From Psychromonas sp. CNPT3 (lineage in GTDB: Bacteria; Pseudomonadota; Gammaproteobacteria; Enterobacterales; Psychromonadaceae), in contig NC_020802.1 of assembly GCF_000153405.2 (NCBI RefSeq), positions 2,189,883-2,253,882 on the forward strand: DNA of 64,000 nt, in the 5' to 3' direction. The notes beneath the pieces are model-generated. The model was not told the DNA's origin, did not search any database, and saw only the letters and a list, made by a program, of their open reading frames with translations. The position numbers were made by a program, and so were the translations under genes. This document shows positions 36,038 through 45,625 of this stretch, one piece after another. Every line of letters starts with the position of its first letter. Position 1 is the first letter of the stretch.

Positions 36038-38011
36038 TCACGGTGTTACCACACCAAACCAGAAATCAAATTTATCGAAAATAGATATAAATTGTTTAAA
36101 TTTACCCATATCCGACACTTTAAATTCACCGGTTTTCATTAGTTCAGGTAACGTGGTTTTTTTCATTAACATGCGAGCAAAAGCATCTTTTGTAAAAGTA
36201 ATATTAAGATCCGCTTTATCAAATTGATAATCACTATAAGGTTTCAAAACTGAATGGCTTAATAGAGCCGCGTATGTTTTATCACCTTTGATCTGAATAT
36301 TAATTTTCATCTTCATATTTTTGGCTTTTTCAGGTATCACTGCAATACTTAAACGTTGCATAAATTCAGAAAATGGCGTGCTGGCGGCCAATGATCCGGG
36401 ATCTGTTCTTACAATGACTTTGACGCCGTCACGTAATTCTTTTGCTCCGCCCAAATAATAATTACGCCAAGGACCCGATTCCGATTGATAGGCTAATTGC
36501 TCCATGGCATCCGCTTCAAGATAGCGTGCTTTCATATTTTTAGGGTTTGAGAATGTAATATTGTTAAGCAAGGTAACCGCCCAACGATATTCCCCTTTAG
36601 CGACGGCCTGTTTGGCTATATCAATCACTTTATCTTCACCGCCCATCGCTTGCACATACTTTTTGCCTTGTTCAGTAGGCGTTAAGGGGTCAAGGTTCGC
36701 AGGGTTACCATCCCACCAAGCACCAAAATAGAAATCATAAGTTGCTCGAGAATTATGTGAAACGGTGCCGTAATATCCTCGGTTATACCATTCTTTATCT
36801 AACGATTCGGGTAGTTTGATAGCTGCTGCAATTTCATTTGGCGTGTAACCTTTATTGGCTAAATGCAAGGTTTGATCGTGGATAAATTTATACATGTCAC
36901 GCGTTTTAGCGAGTTGCTCTTTAATTTTATTTTGTCCCCAAGTAGGCCAATGATGCGAAGCAATTAACGTATCCGCTTTATCTCCATAAGCGCGTAACGC
37001 TTCATCCACATAACTTGCCCAAGCCACGCCATCGCGTGTTTTAGCGCCTCGTAATGTCGATATGTTATGAATAGTGTGCGTCATTACTTCGGCTGCCATT
37101 AATGTTTTTAATTGGGGCATATAAAACATAAATTCAGAAGGTGCTTCTGAGCCAGATGCCATAAGCACATCAAACTCAATACCGTCGACACTAAACTTTT
37201 CGCCTGTTACGGATACAATTTTGGTGGGTTTTGTAATACCTAAATTACCTGAGGAAGTTGTTTTTCCTAGTCCCCCATCCACTTGACCTTTACTGCCGGC
37301 GGCAACAAGACTCCCATACATATAAGTAGAGCGGCGCCCCATGATGTTGCCATTGACGATATTTTCCGAGATAGCATTTTCAAAGAATCCCTCCGGCGCA
37401 ATAACTTCAACCTTACCCGAATCGATATCGGCTTGCGATGTAACACCAAAAACACCACCAAAATGATCGATATGTGAATGCGTAAATATCACAGCAACCA
37501 CCGGCTTATTCTCAACTTTATCTTGTAAAAGTTTAAGGCCCGCAGCAGCAGGCTCTGCAGAAATAAGAGGATCGATCACAATCCAGCCTTTATTACTTCT
37601 AATAAATGTCATCACCGACAGATCAAAACCGCGAACTTGGTATAATCCATCTTTGACTTTAAATAAACCATGTAAATTATTTAGCTTTGCTTGGCGTAAC
37701 AACGAAGGGTTAATACTGTCTATGTTGGGGCTATTATCGATAAAATCATATTTAGAAAAATCCCAAACGATTTTACCTTGTGCATTTTTAATTTGTTTTT
37801 CAGGCCACTGCGCAACTAAACCTCGCGCTGCATCTTGAAAATCACTGGTATTTTCAAAATTTAAGTACGCTTTTAAATCATTATTTTTTTGGATCGTATA
37901 TTGGGAAGCTTCTTTGGGGACCTTTGATATCGAATCTTGAGATGTCGCATAAACAATGGGTATAAGCGTCACAACAACTGCCAATGCAATTGTCGATTTT
38001 TTAAATAGCAT
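36038..38011 (-). CDS. SdsA/YjcS-type alkyl sulfatase
   Basis: 657 aa from the ATG at 38011, which has a Shine-Dalgarno (AAGGGA) and begins a signal peptide (LFKKSTIALAVVVTLIPIVYA); a longer upstream frame adds 63 residues without homology. The metallo-beta-lactamase motif THSHIDHFGG binds the zinc pair, with EVMTH and ASHHWPTWG as further ligand regions. The C-terminal alkylsulfatase dimerisation and SCP2-like domains are present. Members hydrolyse primary alkyl sulfates such as dodecyl sulfate. Periplasmic location is predicted. Confidence 0.93.
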   Translation of the reverse strand: MLFKKSTIALAVVVTLIPIVYATSQDSISKVPKEASQYTIQKNNDLKAYLNFENTSDFQDAARGLVAQWPEKQIKNAQGKIVWDFSKYDFIDNSPNIDSINPSLLRQAKLNNLHGLFKVKDGLYQVRGFDLSVMTFIRSNKGWIVIDPLISAEPAAAGLKLLQDKVENKPVVAVIFTHSHIDHFGGVFGVTSQADIDSGKVEVIAPEGFFENAISENIVNGNIMGRRSTYMYGSLVAAGSKGQVDGGLGKTTSSGNLGITKPTKIVSVTGEKFSVDGIEFDVLMASGSEAPSEFMFYMPQLKTLMAAEVMTHTIHNISTLRGAKTRDGVAWASYVDEALRAYGDKADTLIASHHWPTWGQNKIKEQLAKTRDMYKFIHDQTLHLANKGYTPNEIAAAIKLPESLDKEWYNRGYYGTVSHNSRATYDFYFGAWWDGNPANLDPLTPTEQGKKYVQAMGGEDKVIDIAKQAVAKGEYRWAVTLLNNITFSNPKNMKARYLEADAMEQLAYQSESGPWRNYYLGGAKELRDGVKVIVRTDPGSLAASTPFSEFMQRLSIAVIPEKAKNMKMKINIQIKGDKTYAALLSHSVLKPYSDYQFDKADLNITFTKDAFARMLMKKTTLPELMKTGEFKVSDMGKFKQFISIFDKFDFWFGVVTP

Positions 38012-38749
38012 AATTATCCCTTGGTATAAAGTGAACAATATTTGGTTCTGGCGCGATGACATCCTTGCTATTAATTTAACTCTCGTTAAAATTTCTTCCT
38101 TGATGGTTGATACTAAATTTATAATTTCTTTTTTCAACTCTATTATTGTAAAAATAAAGGACAGCATGATGTATTTTATTAAAACACGATCTATAACCAC
38201 ATTACATATCCACCAGCGCGCAGAAGATCAGATAAAACATTGATAATATATAGAACGAGCACGACCAAAAAATAAGACAAGCTACGCCGAACATATTAAA
38301 GCGCACGCCAAAATCAATTCAATGGTGGTGATAAAAACACGATGTTTTTACCTCATAACGCCTTTTTTTAGTAAACACAGTTGTCCTTTTCGCCACAGTA
38401 TGGGCTACAACACACAGCATAAAGCATCTTAAACAGCATAAATGACAAACTAAAAACAGTGTGTCATTAGCCCCTCTAACGTCGTGTATTGTTGACACAA
38501 GCACTGCGATGCTTCATATTCAACGCTCATTTTATTTTTATAATGACATCCTTAGCGTGAGCACTCGCTCCACTAAATAAGGTGCCTTTTTGAAGTGAAA
38601 TAACATTTATTACAGCGTGTTATGCATAGGCCTAAATGAAAATATAAACATAAGGGTACTGTGCATTTGGGTGCATCTATTGGCGCATAAAAAACCAGCA
38701 CGTAGCAATAATATGAATTATTATTCATATCGATAATATAGGTAGTGTA
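38012..38749. other. long intergenic region between alkylsulfatase and ABC exporter
   Basis: About 740 bases between divergent genes. No believable gene; short open frames lack homology and ribosome sites. It must contain both promoters. The only clear structure is the inverted repeat at 38711-38730. The region is AT-rich with several poly-T stretches. Confidence 0.55.
38711..38730. promoter_or_regulatory. inverted repeat upstream of the ABC exporter
   Basis: Perfect 8-bp repeat ATATGAAT / ATTCATAT with 4-base centre ending 19 bp before the start codon at 38750. The position overlapping the 5' UTR fits a repressor site, but no regulator is encoded nearby. Confidence 0.35.
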
Positions 38750-40588
38750 ATGCTTAATATCTTTAAATATTTTGAACAACTGGTCCCCGCATTAAATGAT
38801 GTTGAGCCCACCCAGCCTCCAAAAACCTTATTGGCATTTTGCCTACACTATACAAAAGGTTACGTACCTGCACTGCTTGTCATGACGGTATTAACCGCTT
38901 TGCTGGCCATTTTAGAGGTGTCTTTATTTGGATTTATGGGGAAATTAGTTGATTGGCTGATAACTAAAAATCCAGAAACATTTTTACAAGAAGAATCAAC
39001 AACCTTGATCATGATGAGTGTGATGATCCTTATATTGATCCCCATTTTAACCATATTGCATTCCTTAGTTGTGCACCAAGTTTTATTGGGTAATTATCCC
39101 ATGTCTATTCGTTGGTTTGCACATCGCTACCTTCTAAAGCAAAGCTTTTCCTTTTATCAAGACGACTTTGCAGGACGCATTGCGACAAAAGTAATGCAAA
39201 CATCGTTAGCCGTACGTGAAACGGTGATGAAACTTCTTGATGTCATGGTATACGTAAGCGTTTACTTCTTTGCAATGATATTTATGGTGGCACAAGCCGA
39301 TTACCGCTTGGCTATTCCCATGCTCATTTGGTTATTTGTGTATCTTGCGTTGCAAATGTATTTTGTGCCTAAATTAAAAGATATTTCATCTAAGCAAGCA
39401 GACGCAAGATCCACCATGACCGGACGTATTGTTGATAGTTATACCAATATTTCTACCGTTAAATTATTTGCGCATACGGATGCAGAGTCCGCATATGCTA
39501 AACAAGGGATGCAAGGTTTTTTAGAAACAGTTTATAAACAAATGCGTTTAGTTACCGGTATCAGTGTGAGTGTGCAAATTAGCAATTACATCCTTGTTTT
39601 TGCCATTGGAGCACTGTCGATTAGCTTATGGATGCAATCGGCTATCAGTGTTGGCGCAATTGCACTCTCCATCAGTCTTGCGCTACGTTTAAATGGGATG
39701 GCGCAATGGATCATGTGGGAAATTAGTCATCTTTTTGAAAATATTGGTACGGTCACCGATGGGATGGCAACACTCTCAAAGCCTAATATCATTGAAGATG
39801 AAAAAGATGCTAAGGCACTTATCATTAAAAAGGGTGAGATCCACTTTAAAAATATGAGCTTTAATTATGGTGAAAAAAATGACGTCATTAATAACTTCGA
39901 TCTCAAAATAAAAGCCGGTGAAAAAGTAGGTTTGGTCGGACGCTCCGGCGCAGGAAAATCGACTTTAGTGAATTTATTACTGCGCTTTTATGATGTAGAG
40001 CGCGGTCAAATTTTAATTGATGGACAAGATATAAAGAAAGTACAACAAGAAAGTTTACGCTTACAAATCGGCATGGTCACTCAAGACACCTCTTTATTGC
40101 ATCGTTCTATTCGTGAAAATATTCTTTATGGGCGCCCAAATGCAAGTGAAGATGATTTAATTTTAGCCTGCCAGCAAGCACAAGCAGATCACTTTATTAA
40201 AGACTTAACCGATAATGAAGGTGATCAGGGTTACGATGCACAGGTTGGAGAGCGTGGCGTCAAACTCTCAGGCGGACAACGCCAACGCATTGCCATTGCT
40301 CGTGTGATATTAAAAGATGCGCCCATTTTAGTCTTAGACGAAGCAACCTCGGCTTTAGACAGCGAAGTTGAAAGTGCTATTCAAGAAAGTTTATATGAAT
40401 TAATGCACGGTAAGACCGTTATTGCCATCGCCCATCGCCTCTCAACGATTGCAGCCATGGACAGGCTGATTGTGCTTGATAAAGGCAAAATTATTGAGCA
40501 GGGATCGCACCAAGAATTATTGCTTGCAGGTGGCGTCTATGCACAGTTATGGAAACATCAAACGGGTGGTTTTTTAGGTATGAATTAA
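38750..40588 (+). CDS. ABC exporter, fused membrane and ATPase domains
   Basis: 612 aa half-transporter of the ABCB/MsbA type. Six membrane helices lie within about residues 45-330, then the nucleotide-binding domain: Walker A GRSGAGKST (about 396-405), signature LSGGQRQR (about 506), Walker B ILVLDEATSALD (about 525) and H-loop AHRLST (about 560). It would homodimerise. The substrate cannot be read; lipid, peptide or drug export are all possible. It is a single gene with its own terminator. Confidence 0.93.
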   Translation: MLNIFKYFEQLVPALNDVEPTQPPKTLLAFCLHYTKGYVPALLVMTVLTALLAILEVSLFGFMGKLVDWLITKNPETFLQEESTTLIMMSVMILILIPILTILHSLVVHQVLLGNYPMSIRWFAHRYLLKQSFSFYQDDFAGRIATKVMQTSLAVRETVMKLLDVMVYVSVYFFAMIFMVAQADYRLAIPMLIWLFVYLALQMYFVPKLKDISSKQADARSTMTGRIVDSYTNISTVKLFAHTDAESAYAKQGMQGFLETVYKQMRLVTGISVSVQISNYILVFAIGALSISLWMQSAISVGAIALSISLALRLNGMAQWIMWEISHLFENIGTVTDGMATLSKPNIIEDEKDAKALIIKKGEIHFKNMSFNYGEKNDVINNFDLKIKAGEKVGLVGRSGAGKSTLVNLLLRFYDVERGQILIDGQDIKKVQQESLRLQIGMVTQDTSLLHRSIRENILYGRPNASEDDLILACQQAQADHFIKDLTDNEGDQGYDAQVGERGVKLSGGQRQRIAIARVILKDAPILVLDEATSALDSEVESAIQESLYELMHGKTVIAIAHRLSTIAAMDRLIVLDKGKIIEQGSHQELLLAGGVYAQLWKHQTGGFLGMN

Positions 40589-40599
40589 CACCCTAAATC

Positions 40600-40651
40600 G
40601 ATGAGCACAAGTCAACGTCAGTATGATGCTGACACGGTGCTCGTCTTTTTT
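40600..40651 (+). terminator. rho-independent terminator of the ABC exporter gene
   Basis: Outer stem GATGAGCAC / GTGCTCGTC enclosing an inner GTCAG/CTGAC hairpin, followed by six T residues, 12 bp after the stop. Confidence 0.88.
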
Positions 40652-41160
40652 ATTTCCAATACACACGTTTTTCGACTCCCCTTACTTTTACCCCTTTATG
40701 CCACTACGCGTGAGTTAATTCCCATTTGTTAGATGACTTAAACATCACCTTTTTTAAGTGCACTCTCTTTAAATCTAAATTACTAAACGTCACTTTTAAG
40801 CAAGAAGCCCCTTACTGTCGTGGCTTATTTATCATTATTCACCGCTGCAACCCATTGAAACAGCTATATGATGACATTTACCCTTCGTTAACAATCAAAA
40901 AAAGCTCAAGAAAACGATTGATCGGATGAGTTACTTTGACTACGCCTTTAAACCTTATTATCTTCGTTTTTTGTCTATAATGTGACTTATTTGACATGTT
41001 TATGTTGGTTAGTTTCTTTTTTTAATGCACAATCGCGCCGATCTTATGGGAGTGCCACATATAAAGACGTTTAAAATCGCTCATTACTTTCAATTTTAGA
41101 GCAGCACTTCTAACATTACATCACAACCCATTAATATTAGTCACGATAAAGGGACTCATC
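40652..41160. other. intergenic region upstream of the FadL-type gene
   Basis: About 510 bases with no supportable gene; a 67-codon frame at 40726-40929 lacks a ribosome site and recognisable features. The promoter of the FadL-family gene lies here. I see no clear operator. Confidence 0.5.
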
Positions 41161-42417
41161 ATGATCCATAAAAAACGCTTAAATAAAGTATTACTCGCTT
41201 TAAGCATCGCATTTACTGCATCACAAGTTAACGCGGCGGGTTTTCAGCTTAACGCACAATCAGCAACCGGTTTAGGGCGCGCTTTTGCGGGCGACGCGGT
41301 TATCGCTGATAATGCATCGGTCGCATCACGTAACGCGGCAGCTATGGCACTCTTTGATAGCACCGCCTTATCGACTGGTTTTAATGTATTAATTACCGAC
41401 ATTAAAGTCAGTAACGGGACATATAAAAGCCCTTTTATCGCAGGTGGTGAAGCACCCTCTGATTACGATAATGCAGGTGGCACCTCTGTCGCCCCTAATT
41501 TTCACTTGATCGTGCCCCTTAATGATAAATTTGCGGTGGGCATGAGCTTATATTCAAACTTTGCCACTCGCACTGAATTTGATAACTCTTTTGTCGGCGC
41601 AGAATATGGCGGTTTAACCGACGTAAAAAGTATGAATCTAGGCTTGCTCGCCTCTTATCGCATTAACAAGCAATGGAGTATCGGTGGCGGACTGGACATT
41701 ATTTACGGAAAAGGTAAATTACAGCGACATCTTAGTTCAAAACTACCTGCAAACTCCCCAGTAGGTCCTCTTAAAGGAAAAGAAGTATTAAACGCGGACA
41801 CTGCGGGATTTGGTCTTGGCTTTAACCTTGGCACCGTTTTTGAGCTTGATAAAAACAACCGTTTTGGTCTGTCTTACCATTACAGCCCAAAATTACACAC
41901 CAAAGGCGATATTTTTTATAATGACGTGATGGCAAAAGATGATACGTTATATATGGCAATTCCCGATATGGCCGAGTTTTCTGGTTATCACCGTTTAACA
42001 GACTCTAAATTTGCTGTGCACTACAGCGTACAATGGATTGGCTGGTCATCTTTTAAATCTTTAGATTCAAAAGCCCATGGCACCATCAAAGAATACCAAT
42101 GGAAAGACACTTATCACCTTTCTTTAGGGACGACTTACTATCTTAATAACGATTGGACGCTTCGTGCTGGTTATATGTATGATGCCAGTGCGCAAGATGA
42201 AGTGACCTCGATATCTGTGCCAGATTCAAATCGTCAGTGGTTCTCAGCGGGCTTTACCTACCAGCTCAATGAAAACAGTAACGTTGACTTTGGCGCCACT
42301 TATTTACTGGGTAAAGACGTGCAAGTAACAGAAAGTACGCCTCCTCTTTCAAGTATCGCGGCAACCACCCATGCGAATGCTATTTTAATGGCGATGCAAT
42401 ACAGTTATAAATTTTAA
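41161..42417 (+). CDS. FadL-family outer-membrane fatty acid transporter
   Basis: 418 aa. Signal peptide (about 1-25, ending VNA|AGFQL), then the FadL hatch signature AGFQLNAQSATGLGRAFAGD and DNASVASRNAAAM; the NPAA motif of E. coli FadL appears as RNAA. A 14-stranded barrel follows, ending in Phe (YKF). It transports long-chain fatty acids or other hydrophobic compounds. SD: AAGGGACTC before the ATG. It is followed by a bidirectional terminator. Confidence 0.93.
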   Translation: MIHKKRLNKVLLALSIAFTASQVNAAGFQLNAQSATGLGRAFAGDAVIADNASVASRNAAAMALFDSTALSTGFNVLITDIKVSNGTYKSPFIAGGEAPSDYDNAGGTSVAPNFHLIVPLNDKFAVGMSLYSNFATRTEFDNSFVGAEYGGLTDVKSMNLGLLASYRINKQWSIGGGLDIIYGKGKLQRHLSSKLPANSPVGPLKGKEVLNADTAGFGLGFNLGTVFELDKNNRFGLSYHYSPKLHTKGDIFYNDVMAKDDTLYMAIPDMAEFSGYHRLTDSKFAVHYSVQWIGWSSFKSLDSKAHGTIKEYQWKDTYHLSLGTTYYLNNDWTLRAGYMYDASAQDEVTSISVPDSNRQWFSAGFTYQLNENSNVDFGATYLLGKDVQVTESTPPLSSIAATTHANAILMAMQYSYKF

Positions 42418-42440
42418 AAAACAGAGTCAGACTTAAACAT

Positions 42441-42470
42441 AAAAAAGCACCGCGTGACGGTGCTTTTTTT
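42441..42470. terminator. bidirectional terminator between fadL-type gene and cusA
   Basis: Stem AAAAAAGCACCG with its complement CGGTGCTTTTTT, A and T runs on both sides, between convergent genes. Confidence 0.95.
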
Positions 42471-42487
42471 GTTTTATGAATAATCTT

Positions 42488-45400
42488 TTACTTATTAATC
42501 ATTTTTTTGTTTGCCTTAATAATGGCTCTTTTTTTCCATTGGAAATAAACACTGGGTAAAATAAGTAAGGTTAAGGTTATCGCGCTCAGCATTCCGCCTA
42601 TCATTGGCGCTGCAATACGTTGCATAACTTCAGAGCCGGCCCCTTGTGCGAACATAATAGGAACAAGCCCCATTACCACGGTCGCAACGGTCATCATAAC
42701 AGGACGCACGCGCAGCCCCGCCCCTTGCATTACCGCATCACGTAGGTCTTGCACATTAAACTTATCCATACGTTGTAATTTTTTAGCCTCTAATGACTGG
42801 TTTAAATACAATAGCATGATCACCCCAATTTCAATTGATACCCCAGCAAGCGCGATAAAACCAACACCGACCGCAATAGAGAAATTAAAATTAAGTAAAA
42901 ACATTAACCAAATGCCGCCCATTAAAGCAAACGGTAAGGTGGCTAAAATCAATAACACTTCACCCACACGGCGAAACGCCATATATAGCAGCAAGATAAT
43001 AATGATCACCGTCACCGGGATAACTTTCGCTAACCGTGCATTGGCCTTTTGCATGTACTCATATTGCCCAGACCATATTAAAGTATAACCTGCAGGTAAA
43101 CTTAATTCCTTATCAACCCGCGCCTTCGCATCTTGCACATATGAGCCTAAATCTCGATTTTCAATATCTACAAAAACCCAGCCGTTAAGGCGTGCATTTT
43201 CTGTTTTTATCATTGCAGGTCCTGACTGCACATATACTTTAGCAATGTCTTGTAAACTGACAGTTATATTTTTCTGGGTCACTATGGGTAAGTTTCTTAG
43301 TGCACTCAGTGAATCTCGATAAGCATTAATATAGCGTAAATTAATGGGATAACGCTCTAAACCTTCCACACTCTGTCCCACATTTTGACCGCCAATAGCG
43401 ATACCGATGAGCTCCTGTATTTCGGCAATATTAAGCCCATAACGCGCAGCTTTTGTGCGATCGATATCAACTTTAATATAACGTCCTGCACTCACGCGCT
43501 CAGCATAAACAGAACTAGTGCCCGGCACTTTCGTTAATATCCGCTCTAATTGTTTACCGATTTTTTCTATTTCAGCCAAATTAGATCCGGAAATTTTAAC
43601 GCCTAATGGGGTTTTTATGCCTGTCGCCAACATATCAATTCGCGTTTTTATCGGCATTACCCAAGCATTCCTTACGCCTGGAAATTGAATTAATGCATCA
43701 AACTCTTTTTTTAATTTATCTTTTGTCATCCCCGGTCGCCATGTACTTTGAGGATTGAATTGGATCACTGTTTCTATCATCGTTAAAGGCGCCGGATCGG
43801 TAGCAGTATCTGCCCGTCCAATTTTCCCCCAAACTGTTTTTACTTCCGGCACTGTTTTGATGAGCTTATTAGTTTGCTGTAGAAGTTGCCTTGCTTTACC
43901 AATGGATATCCCTGGATAAGTACTTGGCATATACATTAAATCACCCTCATCAAGAGGAGGAATAAACTCACTGCCAATTTTATTCAGTGGATAAAATCCG
44001 ACCATTAATAATAAAAAAGCAAAAATAATTATCGATTTTGGATACTTTAAACTAAACGTAAGTACCGGTTTATATAAGGCAACTACGCCTCTATTTAATG
44101 GGTTTTTATGCTCAGGTAATACTTTTCCGCGAATAAAATATCCCATTAAAACGGGGATAAGAGTGATAGCAAGGCCCGCGGATGCTGCCATCGCATAAGT
44201 TTTAGTAAAGGCCAGAGGAGAAAACATTTTCCCCGATTGCCCCTCTAAAGCAAAGACGGGTAAAAAACTAAAAGTAATAATAAGCAAAGAGAAAAATAAA
44301 GCAGGACCCACTTCAATCGCAGCCTTACTTATTACTTGCCAACGATTCTCATCGGTGAGAGGCGTTTTCTCTATATGCTTATGCACATTTTCAATCATTA
44401 CTATCGCGCCATCGACCATTGCGCCAATCGCGATTGCAATTCCCCCTAATGACATAATATTGGCGCTGATCCCTTGCCATGACATAATGATAAAGGCACA
44501 AAAAATCCCAATGGGTAAACTAACTAACACCACCAAAGCCGATCTAAAATGGAATAAAAAAGCAGCACACACTAAAATAACCACAATAAATTCTTCTAAT
44601 AATTTATAATATAAATTATCAACGGCAGCATTAATTAGTTCAGAGCGATCATACGTGGGTACAATTTCAACGCCTTTTGGCAAACCTTTTTGTAACTCTT
44701 TTAATTTTGCTTTTAACGCTTGGATCACGCCCTGCGCATTCTCACCGAAACGCATGACAATAATGCCACTGACCACTTCTCCCTCACCATTAAGCTCAGT
44801 AATACCACGGCGCATTTGCGGTCCTAAGCGAATATCAGCGACATCCCTCAACAATAAAGGTGTGCCTTTAACATTCATTTTTAACGGGATCAATTTCAAA
44901 TCATCGAGAGACGAAACATAACCCGAAATACGCAGCATATATTCTCCTTCACCTAACTCTAATACACTGGCTCCAGACTCTTGGTTACCATTTTTAATCG
45001 CTTGCTTTACTTGTATTAAAGACAGGTTATAGGCACGTAATTTATTAGGATCAACGCGTACTTGGTATTGCTTTACCATCCCTCCTACACTGGCAACCTC
45101 TGATACACCCGGCACCGTTTGCAGTTCATATTTCAAATACCAATCTTGTAAACTGCGTAATTCACTTAAATCATGCTTACCCGTTTTATCCACTAAGGCA
45201 TAACTAAAAATCCAACCGACACCCGTTGCATCAGGGCCCAGAGCAGATTTTGCCTGCGCAGGCAAACTGGTGGTGACTTGCGATAAATATTCTAAAACGC
45301 GAGATCGCGCCCAATACATATCCGTACCATCTTCAAATATGATATACACATAAGAGTCCCCTAAAAAAGAATAGCCTCGTACCACTTTGGCACCGGGAAC

Positions 45401-45625
45401 GCTCAGCATGGCTGTCGTCAACGGGTAAGTCACTTGATCTTCAACAACTTGTGGAGATTGACCCGGATAGGTTGTTTTAATGATCACTTGCACATCAGAC
45501 AAGTCGGGGATCGCATCTATTGCTGTTTTTTGTAAACTAAAAAGTCCGTAAGCGACAATAACAACGGCGCATAAGAGAACTAAGATCCTATTTTTTATCG
45601 ACCAATTTATTATTTTAGCAATCAT
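42488..45625 (-). CDS. cusA: CusA-like heavy-metal RND efflux pump
   Basis: 1045 aa inner-membrane RND transporter with the HME-type signatures GGIAIAIGAMVDGAIVMIEN (helix 4 proton relay, central Asp) and RIDMLATGIKTPLGV, in which the Met corresponds to the Cu/Ag-binding Met of E. coli CusA. Twelve membrane helices and two large periplasmic loops are evident. It exports Cu(I)/Ag(I) with CusB and CusC. It overlaps cusB by 4 bp (ATGA type). Specificity for Cu/Ag rather than Zn/Co is based on the Met motif and operon content. Confidence 0.94.
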   Translation of the reverse strand: MIAKIINWSIKNRILVLLCAVVIVAYGLFSLQKTAIDAIPDLSDVQVIIKTTYPGQSPQVVEDQVTYPLTTAMLSVPGAKVVRGYSFLGDSYVYIIFEDGTDMYWARSRVLEYLSQVTTSLPAQAKSALGPDATGVGWIFSYALVDKTGKHDLSELRSLQDWYLKYELQTVPGVSEVASVGGMVKQYQVRVDPNKLRAYNLSLIQVKQAIKNGNQESGASVLELGEGEYMLRISGYVSSLDDLKLIPLKMNVKGTPLLLRDVADIRLGPQMRRGITELNGEGEVVSGIIVMRFGENAQGVIQALKAKLKELQKGLPKGVEIVPTYDRSELINAAVDNLYYKLLEEFIVVILVCAAFLFHFRSALVVLVSLPIGIFCAFIIMSWQGISANIMSLGGIAIAIGAMVDGAIVMIENVHKHIEKTPLTDENRWQVISKAAIEVGPALFFSLLIITFSFLPVFALEGQSGKMFSPLAFTKTYAMAASAGLAITLIPVLMGYFIRGKVLPEHKNPLNRGVVALYKPVLTFSLKYPKSIIIFAFLLLMVGFYPLNKIGSEFIPPLDEGDLMYMPSTYPGISIGKARQLLQQTNKLIKTVPEVKTVWGKIGRADTATDPAPLTMIETVIQFNPQSTWRPGMTKDKLKKEFDALIQFPGVRNAWVMPIKTRIDMLATGIKTPLGVKISGSNLAEIEKIGKQLERILTKVPGTSSVYAERVSAGRYIKVDIDRTKAARYGLNIAEIQELIGIAIGGQNVGQSVEGLERYPINLRYINAYRDSLSALRNLPIVTQKNITVSLQDIAKVYVQSGPAMIKTENARLNGWVFVDIENRDLGSYVQDAKARVDKELSLPAGYTLIWSGQYEYMQKANARLAKVIPVTVIIIILLLYMAFRRVGEVLLILATLPFALMGGIWLMFLLNFNFSIAVGVGFIALAGVSIEIGVIMLLYLNQSLEAKKLQRMDKFNVQDLRDAVMQGAGLRVRPVMMTVATVVMGLVPIMFAQGAGSEVMQRIAAPMIGGMLSAITLTLLILPSVYFQWKKRAIIKANKKMINK

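Noticed and set aside
40726-40929. 67-codon frame ahead of the FadL-type gene
   Set aside because: No ribosome site, no recognisable domain, AT-rich intergenic context.
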